DNA of 64,000 bases, from NCBI GenBank assembly GCA_023101885.1, contig JALPQD010000075.1, forward strand, positions 7,231,921 through 7,295,920. Direction: 5' to 3'. Under the pieces are notes generated by a model, which was given only the letters and a program-made list of their open reading frames with translations, was not told the DNA's origin and made no database searches. Position 1 is the first letter of the stretch; every line of letters begins with the position of its first letter. Source of the DNA: Typhlomys cinereus (taxonomy: Eukaryota; Chordata; Mammalia; Rodentia; Platacanthomyidae). Positions 13,795 through 25,082 of the stretch are shown piece after piece. A program made the translations under genes and the position numbers.

Positions 13795-15171
13795 ATTGGG
13801 GGGAGACCCCAAAAGTTCCTCAAGTTCACCCCCAATTCTAAGGGCCACTGCCCCTTACAACCCCCAGATCGAATGGGAACTGGGCAAACTGGTCTGGGTG
13901 GAGCAGTGGCCTCTACCCCAAGAGAAACTAAAGGCCCTAGGAGAAATAGTAGATCAACAGCTAAAACAAGGCCACATCCGCCCATCTATGAGTGCGTGGA
14001 ATACACCAGTGTTTGTTATTAAAAAAGTCCTCGGGAAATGGCGTATGTTACAAGATTTAAGGCTGATTAACAAACGGATGAAGCTAGTGGGCACCCCCCT
14101 TAGAGGAATGCCCTGGGTAACGTCCATCCCCTCAGATTTTGCCCTTCTGGTCATTGATCTTAAAGACATTTTTTTCTATTCCACTGCACCCTGCAGACTG
14201 CAAAAAGTTTGCCTTTTCTGTTCCATCTATGAACTTTTCAGGCCCCGACCAAAGGTATGAATGGCTAGTGCTCCCACAAGGAATGGCGAATAGTCCAGCC
14301 TTTTGTCAGACTTATGTATATAAACTGATTAAACCATTGCTAAACGATAAAGATATTCTTATATATGTCTATATGGATGATATTATCATTGGACATAGAG
14401 ATCAAACTAAATTACAATCCCATATGCAAGAAGTAATTAAATATTTAAAAAGGAGAAACTTACGTATTGCCCCTGATAAGGTCCAACAAGTGCCTCCTTT
14501 CAAGGTCCTAGGAACCCATTTGACACTTACGTGGGCATCGCCTCTCAGATCATTTATAAATGTGCCTGACAATATTGCTATCACTGGTTTACAACAATTA
14601 TTAGGAGAGATAAATTGGCTTAGGCCATGGGTGGGGATCTCCACCGAGGCCCTCACCCCTCTTTTTAACCTATTGTCCGGCAGACAACCTGTAGATACAA
14701 TTACTTTACAGGAAAGCCACCATCAGATAATTGAACAGTTTCAGGATGCCCTTAGGGATGCCCAATTGGCTAGGTACAATCCTGGAAAACCCATTGCCCT
14801 ATGGCTAATTTCAGGAAAAGGGCTCCTTATAGCAGCTCTATCACAGGTTGGAGAAATTCTACAGTGGATCCACACATCCCTGCGAAATGCCCCTAGAGTT
14901 TATACCACTACAGATCAATTAACAAATATGATTAAAAAAAAAAAAGGACGTGAACAGACATGTAGACACTGTGGTAAAGATCCAGACTCTATTGTCTTTC
15001 CCTATAGGCTGACTGATGTAGAATGGCTGACTAAATATCACCCCCAGTTGGCTTTGACATTAGAAGGATACTTAGGAGAGATAAGTCGCCATTATGGCCC
15101 ATCTAAATGGGTCACGCCCCTTCAGCGTTTACCACTTGCTGAGCCCAAACTCTTTGTTAAAACGCTTATAC
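13795..15171 (+). pseudogene. ERV reverse transcriptase region
   Basis: RT fingers and palm begin at about 13850 in one frame and pass to a second frame near 14140-14220. The second frame is open to 15215 and carries LPQGMANSP and the catalytic YMDD at 14370-14381. Thumb and connection sequences follow. The domain is separated from RNase H by a SINE inserted at 15189. The frameshift and insertion make it non-functional. Confidence 0.9.
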
Positions 15172-15188
15172 CAAATGCTCCATATGTG

Positions 15189-15375
15189 GGGCTGAAGAGG
15201 TGGCTCAGTGGTTAAGCCTCTGCCTTACAGGCAGAAGGTCCTAAGTTCGGATCCTAGACCCCACGTATAGACGCCGGGCCAAAGCAGGGCAGCCTGCTTT
15301 TCTGATCCTGGTAGGGCAGAGCTTGTGAATCCCCCGGCAGAGCAGTCCATGGTGATTCCCGAATTGGCCCGTGGT

Positions 15376-15429
<54 letters not shown>

Positions 15430-15457
15430 TGAATAAATAAAAATAAAAAAATGAAAA
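15189..15457 (+). mobile_element. B2-like SINE in ERV pol
   Basis: Full SINE with a long CA run (about 15378-15426), flanked by the perfect 17-bp duplication caaatgctccatatgtg (15172-15188 and 15458-15474). Confidence 0.95.
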
Positions 15458-15474
15458 CAAATGCTCCATATGTG

Positions 15475-15960
15475 TTCACAGGTGGAGGAAAAACTGGATC
15501 CATTTATGCTACCTTTGCTACAGGAAGTTTAATTCAGCCATACAAACAAAAATACTAGCCTACCCAGGGACCAGCTCAGTATAAAGAGCTGTTTGCAGTT
15601 ATAATGGCATTAAAAGAAAATGAAGAGGCTATTAACTTATTCTCTGACAGTCTATATGTTGTAAATTTACTTCTAGAAATAATAAATGCTCATATAAGGT
15701 TAGATAGCAATCCTATATCACCCCTTATGGTGGAACTAAAATCTACATTAGAAGGATGAGAAAAGCCTATATATTTACAACATTTAAGGAGTCATTCTGG
15801 TCTGCCCGGGTTCCTAGCCCAGGGCAATGCCTTAGTTGATAAATTAGCTTCACAAGAGATATGGGCTCTTAACATTCAAGAAGCCTCTGACTTACATGGT
15901 TTAACTCACCTTAATTGGAAGGGCTTACTCCATAGGTTCCCTCAAGTTCCTATAAAGGAC
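15475..15960 (+). pseudogene. ERV RNase H region
   Basis: Continues pol after the SINE. It shows an E-then-D pattern typical of RNase H (LKENEEAI, FSDSLYVV) and a following region with the LRSHSGLPG stretch containing the late catalytic-side histidine. Stops occur at 15556-15558 and about 15757. Confidence 0.8.
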
Positions 15961-16059
15961 TTAAAGAAGATCGTTTAAATCTACTAGCAAGTCTTGTCAA
16001 CCTTTTCTCCAAGTCCCACCCTTACAGGGACCAGGGGTTAATCCCTGAGAACTAAAACC

Positions 16060-16735
16060 TAATATGCTGTGGCAAACAGATGTTACTCATTATGCGCCAC
16101 TTGGTAGACTTAAATCTGTCTTTGTTTCCATAGATACATTCTCTCAAGCATGTTGGGCATCTGCACATACAGGATAAAAGGCAAAACATGCACAATCACA
16201 TTTTTTACAATGCTTTGCCACCCTAGGGTTACCCAACCAAATTAAGACAGATAATAGCCCTTGTTTTACTAGTCAGACTTTACAGAACTTTTTTCAGACT
16301 TGGCATATTACTCATACCACAGGAATCCCATATGATCCCCAAGGACAAGCCATTATTGAAAGAAACCACCAATATTTAAAGGCCCAATTACAAAAACAAA
16401 AAGGGAGAGTAACCCCACATCAACAGCTAGGGTTGGCATTATTTACCATCAACATTTTAAATTTTCAAAAAGGACAACATGAATACAAATTCCAAAAACA
16501 CTGGGGAAGCCTATCCATCAAACCTTCTGTTAAGGTGCATTGAAAGAACCCCCCTAACTGGGCATTGGAGGGGACCTGATCCCTTGATTACTGTGGGAAG
16601 AGGATTTGGATGTGTCTTCCCAATTGGAGAGTCTTCCCCAATATGGATTCTAGCAAGGAATCTCAAATTCTATCCACAAGAGGATCCTCATGAAGGAGAC
16701 CCGAAAAAAATCATCCCCATACTAACAAACTAAAC
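16060..16735 (+). pseudogene. ERV integrase region
   Basis: The core shows the DDE triad in context: QTDVTH near 16078, KTDNSP near 16248 and an E in IIERNHQ near 16354. A C-terminal domain follows in another frame (16479-16733). A stop lies in the core near 16178 and frameshifts follow. Confidence 0.87.
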
Positions 16736-16949
16736 CAAGGGGTAAAAAGCCCTTGGGGCAGCTTTCTTCACTTTTTCTCTTTCAGAAATTATCCATGGTG
16801 TGCTCAAGGAAGATGCTGACCATAATCCTTATAGGCCTGACTTAACTCAAGATGGCCTGATTGATACCTTACCCAAACCAAGGTGGAGTCGATCTGGGTT
16901 TGACCTAACATCTAGAAAGAATTGTTCTTTTAATAATTATATCGCTTAA
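16736..16949 (+). other. ERV post-pol sequence, part 1
   Basis: Sequence between the end of integrase and an inserted L1. I see no signal peptide, membrane segment or other env feature. It continues at 18345. Confidence 0.6.
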
Positions 16950-18033
16950 CGCCGTATGTACTTCCTAATAAGTGGCTCCTAGTACCAAACTCACCCAGCC
17001 CACCTTGAGACACTCAAAGATAAATTTATGTAATACCTACAGTAATTGCAAGGATTATGAACAGGAGGGATGGGGTTGGAGGACCACACCAGAAACAAGG
17101 AGAGAAGTGACCATGTTACAGCAGAGAAAATAGGCCTCCATCAAGGACTGCAAGTAAGTTATGAGACACCTGGTTAAGTTCACAGATGTTCGTTCCTGAT
17201 CATTTACAACTGAGGGTTTATGATCTCACCAGAAGGGGAGGGCATATAGTCTGGCAGATAAAAAGTAACCATTTTGCACATGGGTGATTGACCCCTCCCT
17301 CACTGAGATTTCCTACTTTTATTACATCTACCCTTGAATGTGCTTTTATAACAAGACTCCAGTTTAACAGCTTTTTGTCTCTGGCCAGGGAATGACATAC
17401 AATGCTCATCAGGATGGAGTGAAGGGCATAGCAGGAGCAGCAAAACTGCAAAAGAAAATCAACAAACCAAAATCCAGAACTTCAGAGACTCTATATCAAC
17501 CACCTAGAACTAGGCCAGACTAATCTCTCCCCATCCTGAAGCTCAGTGAAATTTGCGGAAGAGGGGGCGGTGAGATTGTAAGAGCAAAAGGATGGGAGGA
17601 GCAATGATTTGCAAGATACTCCACACAAGTTAGGGCCGAAGCAATCATAATTGGACTTTGCATGCCCTGCGCAATGTCCAACACACTATTGACCTCACAA
17701 AGTCTAGCATCTGCTAAAGACACCAAGATCCTTGGAGGCAAGGGATTGACAGCCACAGTAGTGTTCCTATGCTTAAGGGGAACACGGGAAAGGGTTCAGG
17801 GAAATGCCACTGGGTCCTGGTACGTCATTGGAGAGGAGGGCCCAGAGGATAGCCTGGCATGCACATTAAAGGATTCTCCGGGGATTGGGGGGAGACACTG
17901 GGGGATGGGGAGGGAGGGGTGAGGGGAGGGGGAGCAGGGGTTGGGGGGGAGGGAGGGAGGGAACTGGTGTACCTATTAAGTTTGTACGAGCGGAAATAAT
18001 AATAAAAAATGTTAAAAAAATAAACAAAAAATT
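16950..18033 (+). mobile_element. 5'-truncated L1 inserted in ERV
   Basis: Consists of L1 3'UTR only, ending in the G-rich tract and an A-rich tail. The duplication aataattatatcgcttaa flanks the whole L1+SINE block (16932-16949 and 18345-18362), proving a single L1 insertion into the ERV. Confidence 0.95.
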
Positions 18034-18330
18034 GGGGCTGCAGAGGTGGCTCAGGGGTTAAGCCTCCGCCTTGCAGGTGGAAGGACCTGAGTTCGGATCC
18101 CAGATCCCACGTATAGATGCCAGGCGGAAGTGGGGGCGGCCTGCTCTTCTGGTCCTGGTAGGGCGGAGCCTGTGAATCCCGGGGCAGAAGGAGGTGGAGG
18201 CGTCCATGGTGGTTCCCGAATTCGTCCGTGGTTCTACGCACACGCACACGCACACACACACGCACATACATACGCACATGCGCACAGTTGAATAAATAAT
18301 AAAAAAATTTAAAAATAAATAAATAAATAA
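18034..18330 (+). mobile_element. B2-like SINE in the tail of the inserted L1
   Basis: SINE with a mixed CA/CG tract, inserted in the A-rich tail of the L1. The repeat aataaacaaaaaat is visible on both sides. It is the third nesting level at this point (L1 copy B, ERV, L1, SINE). Confidence 0.9.
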
Positions 18331-18362
18331 ATAAATAAACAAAAAATAATTATATCGCTTAA

Positions 18363-18811
18363 GTGTTTCCTCAGCACATCTCTCAGCAGCGCTCCATCAA
18401 TGAGACCATGCTACAGACGTTTATGGCCCTTGAACATCCATGCCATGGCCCCTCCCCCAGAGACGCAATTCAAGCTTGGAGGCTCATAAGACCTTGGTCC
18501 AATCTACTATCCATATCCTGGAATGCCTTCCAGAGGAGATGTCCTTCCAGGGCTGGCAGTCAATGACAGATAAGGCTCCACACGAGAGTGGTGACCAACC
18601 CAAGCCAGGCACAGTCCATTATGCTGGAACCCCTCTGAGGAGGGGTCAACAAGGTTAGAGCAAAAGAGGCACTCTGGCTCTCGCTGGCTGCCACAAAGGA
18701 TGGATATGTAAGAATGACAGACCAGAACGGAACAACAGCAAAAGCTCACACTGGGACATATGGGACACTGGACATACATATAGTCAATTGTAAAATATAG
18801 TCTGCACTAAA
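18363..18811 (+). other. ERV post-pol sequence, part 2 (env position)
   Basis: About 450 bases between the L1 insertion and the polypurine tract. Short frames exist but no hydrophobic fusion peptide or transmembrane helix is visible. With part 1 only about 660 bases of ERV DNA lie here, too little for env, so env was deleted or never present. Confidence 0.6.
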
Positions 18812-18826
18812 ACAAAAAGGGGGAGA
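18812..18826 (+). promoter_or_regulatory. ERV polypurine tract
   Basis: caaaaagggggaga-type purine run immediately before the 3' LTR, the usual primer for plus-strand DNA synthesis. Confidence 0.85.
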
Positions 18827-19202
18827 TGTTGGGCCCGCCCAGGAATTACCCCAGGGCATAGCCGAGCACATGGGACCAAAGATAGTGCTGATAGCTAGTG
18901 TCCTAGGCGCAATCCTGATCACATTACAGAGAGCCCTAATTGACTTTTAGGAGTTGACCTGCCTTCCTTACTGAGATACGTTGAGTCTGACCTGTAAGGC
19001 TTGAATGCTGTGTTGACTTTTGACATAACTGGCTACCCATTTCGTGCCCTGTGGTCCTTTGTCTATATAAGCCATTGTTACCCCCAATAAATGGAGATTT
19101 GCTCTGAGAAACTCCCCACCCGTGTCCAAGTCTCTGGGGAGTTGAGGCAGAGGAGCGAGCAGCGAACTTACCTATCTTTGTCCTGATGGCCTGGAGCGTG
19201 TC

Positions 19203-19249
<47 letters not shown>

Positions 19250-19285
19250 AGAGACACCACATCATGGGTGGAGAGAGATGCCATA
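18827..19285 (+). repeat. ERV 3' LTR with expanded GT repeat
   Basis: Matches the 5' LTR from TGTTGG onward, with the same TATA box and AATAAA. Near 19207-19249 it carries a GT repeat of about 20 units, where the 5' LTR has a G run. It ends near ccata, followed by L1 copy B sequence. Confidence 0.92.
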
Positions 19286-20136
19286 TTTATACCTCATCAG
19301 AGAGGAGGACCCAGAGGGAAGTTTGACATGCACACTAAAAGATTCTCTAGGGATGGAGGGGACAATGGGAGAAAGGGAGAGGGGGAAGGAAGGGGAAAAG
19401 GGGGGAGGGAACAAGGGGATCCAGGGAGGATTGGAGGGAGGGAGGAGAATGGGGTACCTATCAAGTTTGTATGAGTAGAAAAAATAAATAAATATTTTTT
19501 AAAAAATAAAAATTAAATAAAATAAAAGAAAGTTTCATATATAGTACTTCCTATGAATTGTATAAAATTATAGCTAATTTTAATAATCTTAATAAAGTGG
19601 CAATCAAGTGAAAAAAAATCAAAAAAGATCATTCACAGGGATCAAGTAGGCCTTATCTCAGGCACACAAGGTTGGTTCAACATATGCAAATCAAATGTAA
19701 TTCACCATATAAACTAGTCCAAAATTCAAGACCACACGATACTCTCGATAGATGTAGAAAAAGCTTTTGACAAGATCCATGAGCCTTTTAGGATCAAAGC
19801 CCTACAGACAGTTGGAATGGAAGGAACCTTTATCAATATAATAAAAGCTGTATACAGCAAGCCCACAGCAAGGATTATACTCAATGGGAAAAACTTGAAG
19901 CACTCCCACTTTGATCAGGAACTAGACAAGGCTGTCCACTCTCACCACTTCTATTCAATAAGCCATAAGACAAGAAAGGGAGACAAAGGGATTCAAATCA
20001 GCAAGGAAGAAGTCAAGTTATCTCTATTTGAAGATGACATGATCATATACCTGAGTGATCCCAAAAACTCCATCAGGAAACTCCTGGAACTAATACAGAA
20101 GTTCAGCAGGGTGGCAGGATACAAAATAAACATACA

Positions 20137-20231
20137 TGGGGGGAGGAGGAGGGAGGGAGGGAACTGGTGTAACTAATAAGTTTGTATGAGCTGAAATAAT
20201 AATAAAAATGTATTAAAAAAGAAATAAAAAA
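20137..20231 (+). mobile_element. 95-bp L1 3'-end insert inside L1 copy C
   Basis: Only the last part of an L1 3'UTR (G-rich end, gtttgtatgagctgaaata, A-rich tail) flanked by the perfect 16-bp duplication acaaaataaacataca (20121-20136 and 20232-20247). Closest in this window to the L1 end at 41400-41470. Confidence 0.93.
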
Positions 20232-21789
20232 ACAAAATAAACATACAAAAATCATTGGCCTTCCTATATGCCCAGAATGAAAGAAGTAAAAAAGCCCTGA
20301 GAGAAACAATCCCGTTTACTATAGCCCCTAAAAAAATGAAATACCTTGGCATAAACTTAATCAAGGAAGTAAGAGACCTATACAATGAAAACTTTAAAAC
20401 CCTAAAGAAAGAAATTATAGAAGACACCAGAAGGTGGAAAAATCTCCCATGTTCCTGGATTGGCAGAATCGATATCATAAAAATGACCATCCTTCCAAAG
20501 GCAATATACACATTCAATGCTATACCAATTAAAATCCCAAAGCAATTCTTTAAAGAAATTGTCCAAACAATCTCAAAATTCATATGGAGGCACAAAAGAC
20601 CCAGGATAGCATAAACAATCCTAAGTAACAAAAACACTGCTGAAGGTATCATCATACCAAACCTTAATCTATACTACAAATCCATAGTTATAAAAACAGC
20701 CTGGTACTGGCTCCAAAATAGACACACAGATCAATGGATAAGGATTGAAGATCCAGATATAAGCCAACACAATTACAGACATTTGATCTTTGACAAAGGG
20801 GCCCAAAAAAATCCAATGGAAAAAGAACAACATCTTCAACAAATGGTGCTGGCAAAACTGGATGTCCACATGCAGAAGATTAAAACTTTTCACCATGAAC
20901 AAGACTTAATTCCAAATGGATCAAGGACCTCAATATAAGGCCAGAGACTATTAAAACCTTAGTTGAAAGGGTAGGGAACTCCCTCGAGCTTGGACTAGGC
21001 TAACAGTTCCTAAACAGTAATCCAATAGCACAGTCACTACAACCAACACTCAACAAATGGAATCTTATGATATTAAAGAGCTTCTGTTCAGATAAAGAGA
21101 TTGTAACACAAGCAAAAGGCAACCCACAGAATAGGAGAAAATCTTCATTAACCATATTTCTGATAGAGCTCTATTATCCAGAGTGCACAAAGAAATTCGA
21201 AAACTAAACACCAAGGAAATAAATGGCCAAATTAAAAAATGGGCCTTGGAACTTAAAAAAAACTTTACCAGGGACGAAATTGAAATGTCTAACAAATATC
21301 TTTAAAAATGCTCCACATCCTTAGCCATCAGGGAAATGCAAATCAAAACTTTCCTGAGATATCATCTCACCCCAGTCAGGATGGCAAAAATCCACAATAC
21401 AAACAACACCAAATGCTGGAGAGGATGTGGAGAGAGGGGAACTCTCCTGCATTGCTGGTGGGAATGCAGGTTTATACAACAACTCTGGAGAGCCGTCTGG
21501 CGATTCTTAAAAAAGTTAAAGATTGAAATGCCATATGACCCTGCTATTCCACTTTTGAGGAATAATCCCCCATACAGTAAAAATTTACCTCGATAGCACA
21601 AGCATGACCATGATCATAGCAGCACTGTTTATGATAGCAAAGTCGTGGAATCAACCCAAATGTCCAACAGGTGATGATTGGATAAGGAAAATGTGGTACA
21701 TTTATACAATGGAATACTAGTCAGCCATCAAAAATGATGAATTAATGAAATTTTCCGGAAAATGGATGGAATTAGAAAAGATTATATTG

Positions 21790-22074
21790 GGCTGGAGAGG
21801 TGGCTCAGGGGTTAAGCCTCCGCCTTCCAGGCGGAAGGTCCTGAGTTCGGTTCCCAGATCCCACATATAGACGCCAGGCGGACGCGGGGGCAGCCTGCGT
21901 TTCTGGTCCTGGTAGGGCGGAGCCTGTGAATCCCGGGGCAGAAGGAGGTGGAGGCGTCCATGGTGTTTCGCGAATTCGTCCGTGGTTCTACACATACACA
22001 GACACACACACACACTACACACACGCACGCACATACACACGCACATGCGCACAGTTGAATAAATAATAAAAAAA
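21790..22074 (+). mobile_element. B2-like SINE in L1 copy C
   Basis: Full-length SINE with a mixed CA tract, flanked by agaaaagattatattg (21774-21789 and 22075-22090, exact). Confidence 0.95.
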
Positions 22075-23202
22075 AGAAAAGATTATATTGAATGAAGTAT
22101 CCCAGACACAGAAAAGTAAGCGCCATATGTACTCCCTAATAGGTGGATCCTAGTAACAAATCCACTTAGTGACACACTCAAAGATAAATCTCTGTAATAC
22201 CTACAGTAATTGCAAAGATTATAAGCAAGGAGGGAAGAGGAAGGAGGGCCCCACCAGAAACAAGGAGAGAGGAGATCATGCTACAGCAGAGAAAATAGGC
22301 CACCATCAAAGACTGCAAGTAAGTAATGAGACATCTGGTTGGGCTCGCAGACTCTTCTTCCTGGTCACTTGCATCAGATGGAGTATGATCTCACCAGACA
22401 GGGAGGGCATAAAGTCTGGGAGATAAGAGATAACCATCCTGCAAATGGGAGACTGACCCCCCGCCACCGCAGTCTCCTACTCTTATTCAATCTACCTTTG
22501 AATCTACCCGTATAATAAGACTCTATTTTAACAGCCTTTTATCTCTGGCCAGGGGATAGCATCCAATACCCATCAGGATGGAGCCAAGAGCGGTGCAGGA
22601 GCAGCAAAACTGAAAAAAAAAAAAATCAACAAACCATAATTCAGAAAATCAGAAACTGTACATCAACCATCTGGAACCAGGCCAGCCTAATCTCTCCCCA
22701 TCCTAAAGCTCAGGGAAATTTGTGGAAGAGGGGGCGTAAGAATGTAAGAGCCTAAAGATGGGGAGGAGCAACAATATGAAAGATACTCCACACAAGTTAG
22801 GGCCGAAGTAATCAAAATAGGACTTTGTATGACCTGCGCAATGTCCAACATATCATTGAACCCCCAAAGTCTAATATGGATCACAGGCACTAGGATCCTT
22901 AGAGGCAAGGGATTAACAGCCACAGTAGTGTTCCTATACTAAAGGGGAACACAAAAAAGAGCTCTAGGCAATGCTACTGAGTCCTTACGCCTCATCAGAG
23001 AGGAGGACCCAGAGGGAAGTTTGACAGAGGCACTAAAGGATGCTCCAAGAATGGGCCCCCCCAAACTGGGAGAAGGGGAGGGACGGGGGAAAGGAAGGGC
23101 AAAGGGGGGGAGCAGGGGAGGGGTCCAGGGAGGGGAGGAGGGAGGAAAGGGAATGGGCTACTTCTCAATTTTGTGTGAGTGGAAAAAAGAAAAAAGAAAA
23201 AA

Positions 23203-23909
23203 GAATGGCAAAAATCCACAATACAAACAACACCAAATGCTGGAGAGGATGTGGCGAGAAAGGAACTCTCCTACATTGCTGGTGGGAATTCAAGCTTATA
23301 CAACCACTCTGGCGAGCTGTCTGGCGATTCTTATAAAAGTTAAAGATTGAAATGCCATATGACCCTACTATTCCACTTTTGGGAATAATCCCCCATACAG
23401 CAAAAATTCACCTCAATAGCACAAGCACTGCTTACAATAGCAAAGTCATGGAATCAACCCAAATGTCCAACAGTTGACGAGTGGATAAGGAAAATGTGGC
23501 ACATTTATATAATGGAATATTCTCAGTCATCAAAAATAATGAATTAATGAAATTTGCCAGGAAATGGATGGAATCAGAAAAAATTATACTGAGCAAAGTA
23601 TCCCAGACACAGAAAATTAAGCACCGTATGTACTCCCTAATAGGTGGATGCTAGTACCAAACCCATTTAGAGACACACTCAAAAATAAATCTCTGTAGGG
23701 GCTGGAGAGGTGGCTCAGGGGTTAAGCCTCTGTCTTGCAGGTGGAAGGTCCTGAGCTCAGATCCTAGACCCCACGTATAGACACCAGACAGAAGCAGGGG
23801 CGGCCTGCGCTTCTGGTCCTGGTAGGGCGGAGCCTGTGAATCCCGGGGCAGAGTAAATAAGGAAGGAGGTGGAGGCGGTCCATGGTGGTTCCTGAATTCG
23901 CCCATGGTT

Positions 23910-23962
<53 letters not shown>

Positions 23963-25000
23963 CACGTGCACACAGGGACAATTGAATAAATAATAATTAA
24001 TTAATTAATTAATTAATCTCTGTAATACCTACAGTAATTGCAAAGATTATAAATAGGAGGGAAGGGGAAGAAGGGCCCTGCCAAAAATAAGGAGAGAGGG
24101 GATCATGCTACAGCAGAGAAAATAGGCCACTACAAGTACTGCAAGTAAGTAATGAGACTTTCCTTCCTGGTCACTTGCAACTGAGGGGGTTTGATCTCAC
24201 CAGTCAGACAGATAGAAGTTAACCATCCTGCAAATGGGAGACTAACCCCTCCTCACTGAGGTCTCCTATTCTTATTCCATCTACCTTTGAATCTACTCTT
24301 TTAATAAGTCTCTATTTTAACAGCCTTTTATCTTTGGCTAGGAGGTAACATCCAATACCCATCAGGATGGAGCCAAGGGCGGTGGAGGAACAGCAAAACT
24401 GGTAAAAAGAAAAAAAAAAAGAAGCCATAATTCAGAGCACCAGAGACCTTACATTAATCACTTGGAACCAGACCAGCCAAATCTCTCCCTATCCTAAGCT
24501 CAGGGAAATTTGTGGAAGAGGGGGCAGTAAGATTGTAAGAGCCTAAAAATGGGGAGGAGCAATGATATGCAAGACACTCCACAAAAGTTAGGGCCAAAGT
24601 AATCATAATAGGACTTTGCATGACCTGTGCAATGACTGACATATCATTAACCCTCCAAAGTCTAGCATGGATCACAGGCACTAGGATCCTTAGAGGCAAG
24701 GGATTAAAAGCCACAATAGTTTTCCTATACCAAAGAAGAACACAAAAAAGTACTCTAGGCAATGCTACTAAGTCCTTACACACCTCATCAGAGAGGAGGA
24801 CCCAGAGTGAAGTTTGACATGCACAGTAAAGAATGCTCCAGGAATGGGGGGATGAGGGAGCACTGGGAGAAAGGGAGGGAAGGAGGGAAGGAAGGGGAAA
24901 GGGGGGGAGAGAGCAAGGGGATCCAGGGAGAGGTGGAGGGAGGGAGGGAAATGTGGTACCTATCAAGTTTGTGTGAGTGGAAAAAAAAATACACTATAAA
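23203..25000 (+). mobile_element. L1 LINE (copy D), 5'-truncated
   Basis: Begins at the ORF2 C-terminal segment encoding [18 protein letters not shown], directly after the tail of copy C, and runs through the 3'UTR to an A-rich tail. It carries a SINE at 23698-24010. The start coincides within a few bases with the internal deletion junction of copy B. Confidence 0.9.
23698..24010 (+). mobile_element. B2-like SINE in L1 copy D
   Basis: Full SINE with a long CA run (23913-23958) and an (aatt)n tail. The L1 target taatctctgta is repeated on both sides with one change. Confidence 0.9.
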
Positions 25001-25007
25001 AAAATAT

Positions 25008-25082
25008 AATTCAGAACATCAGAGACCCTACATTAATCACCTGGAACCAGGCCAGCCAAATGTCTCCCCATCCTAAAGCTCT
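25008..25082 (+). mobile_element. Short L1 3'UTR fragment
   Basis: 75 bases matching the L1 3'UTR block seen at 24424-24500 and 22627-22710, followed by unrelated sequence. Confidence 0.75.

Larger units (their letters stand above)
10151..19285 (+). mobile_element. Betaretrovirus-like endogenous retrovirus (ERVK class), nested, no visible env
   Basis: A proviral ERV with two LTRs, primer binding site, gag, protease, RT, RNase H and integrase regions in order, a polypurine tract, and no recognisable env. It sits in the 3'UTR of L1 copy B, flanked by a probable 5-bp duplication (cttat / tttat with one mismatch). All reading frames carry stops or frameshifts. It was later hit by a SINE pair, another SINE, a tiny A-rich insert and an L1+SINE. 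Class is inferred from the YMDD-type RT, two zinc knuckles and overall pol order. About 20 differences between the LTRs, counted by eye over roughly 390 bp, indicate an old insertion. Confidence 0.92.
19622..23195 (+). mobile_element. L1 LINE (copy C), 5'-truncated
   Basis: Starts in the RT part of ORF2 and runs to the 3'UTR G-rich tract and tail. The RT catalytic motif is changed to F-E-D-D (near 20030) and many stops are present. ORF2 C-terminal Cys-rich sequence is at about 21412-21470. It carries a 95-bp L1 insert (20137-20231) and a SINE (21790-22074). Confidence 0.93.

Noticed and set aside
12211..16735. A functional retroviral gene set
   Set aside because: Every region has stops, frameshifts or insertions; only motifs survive.
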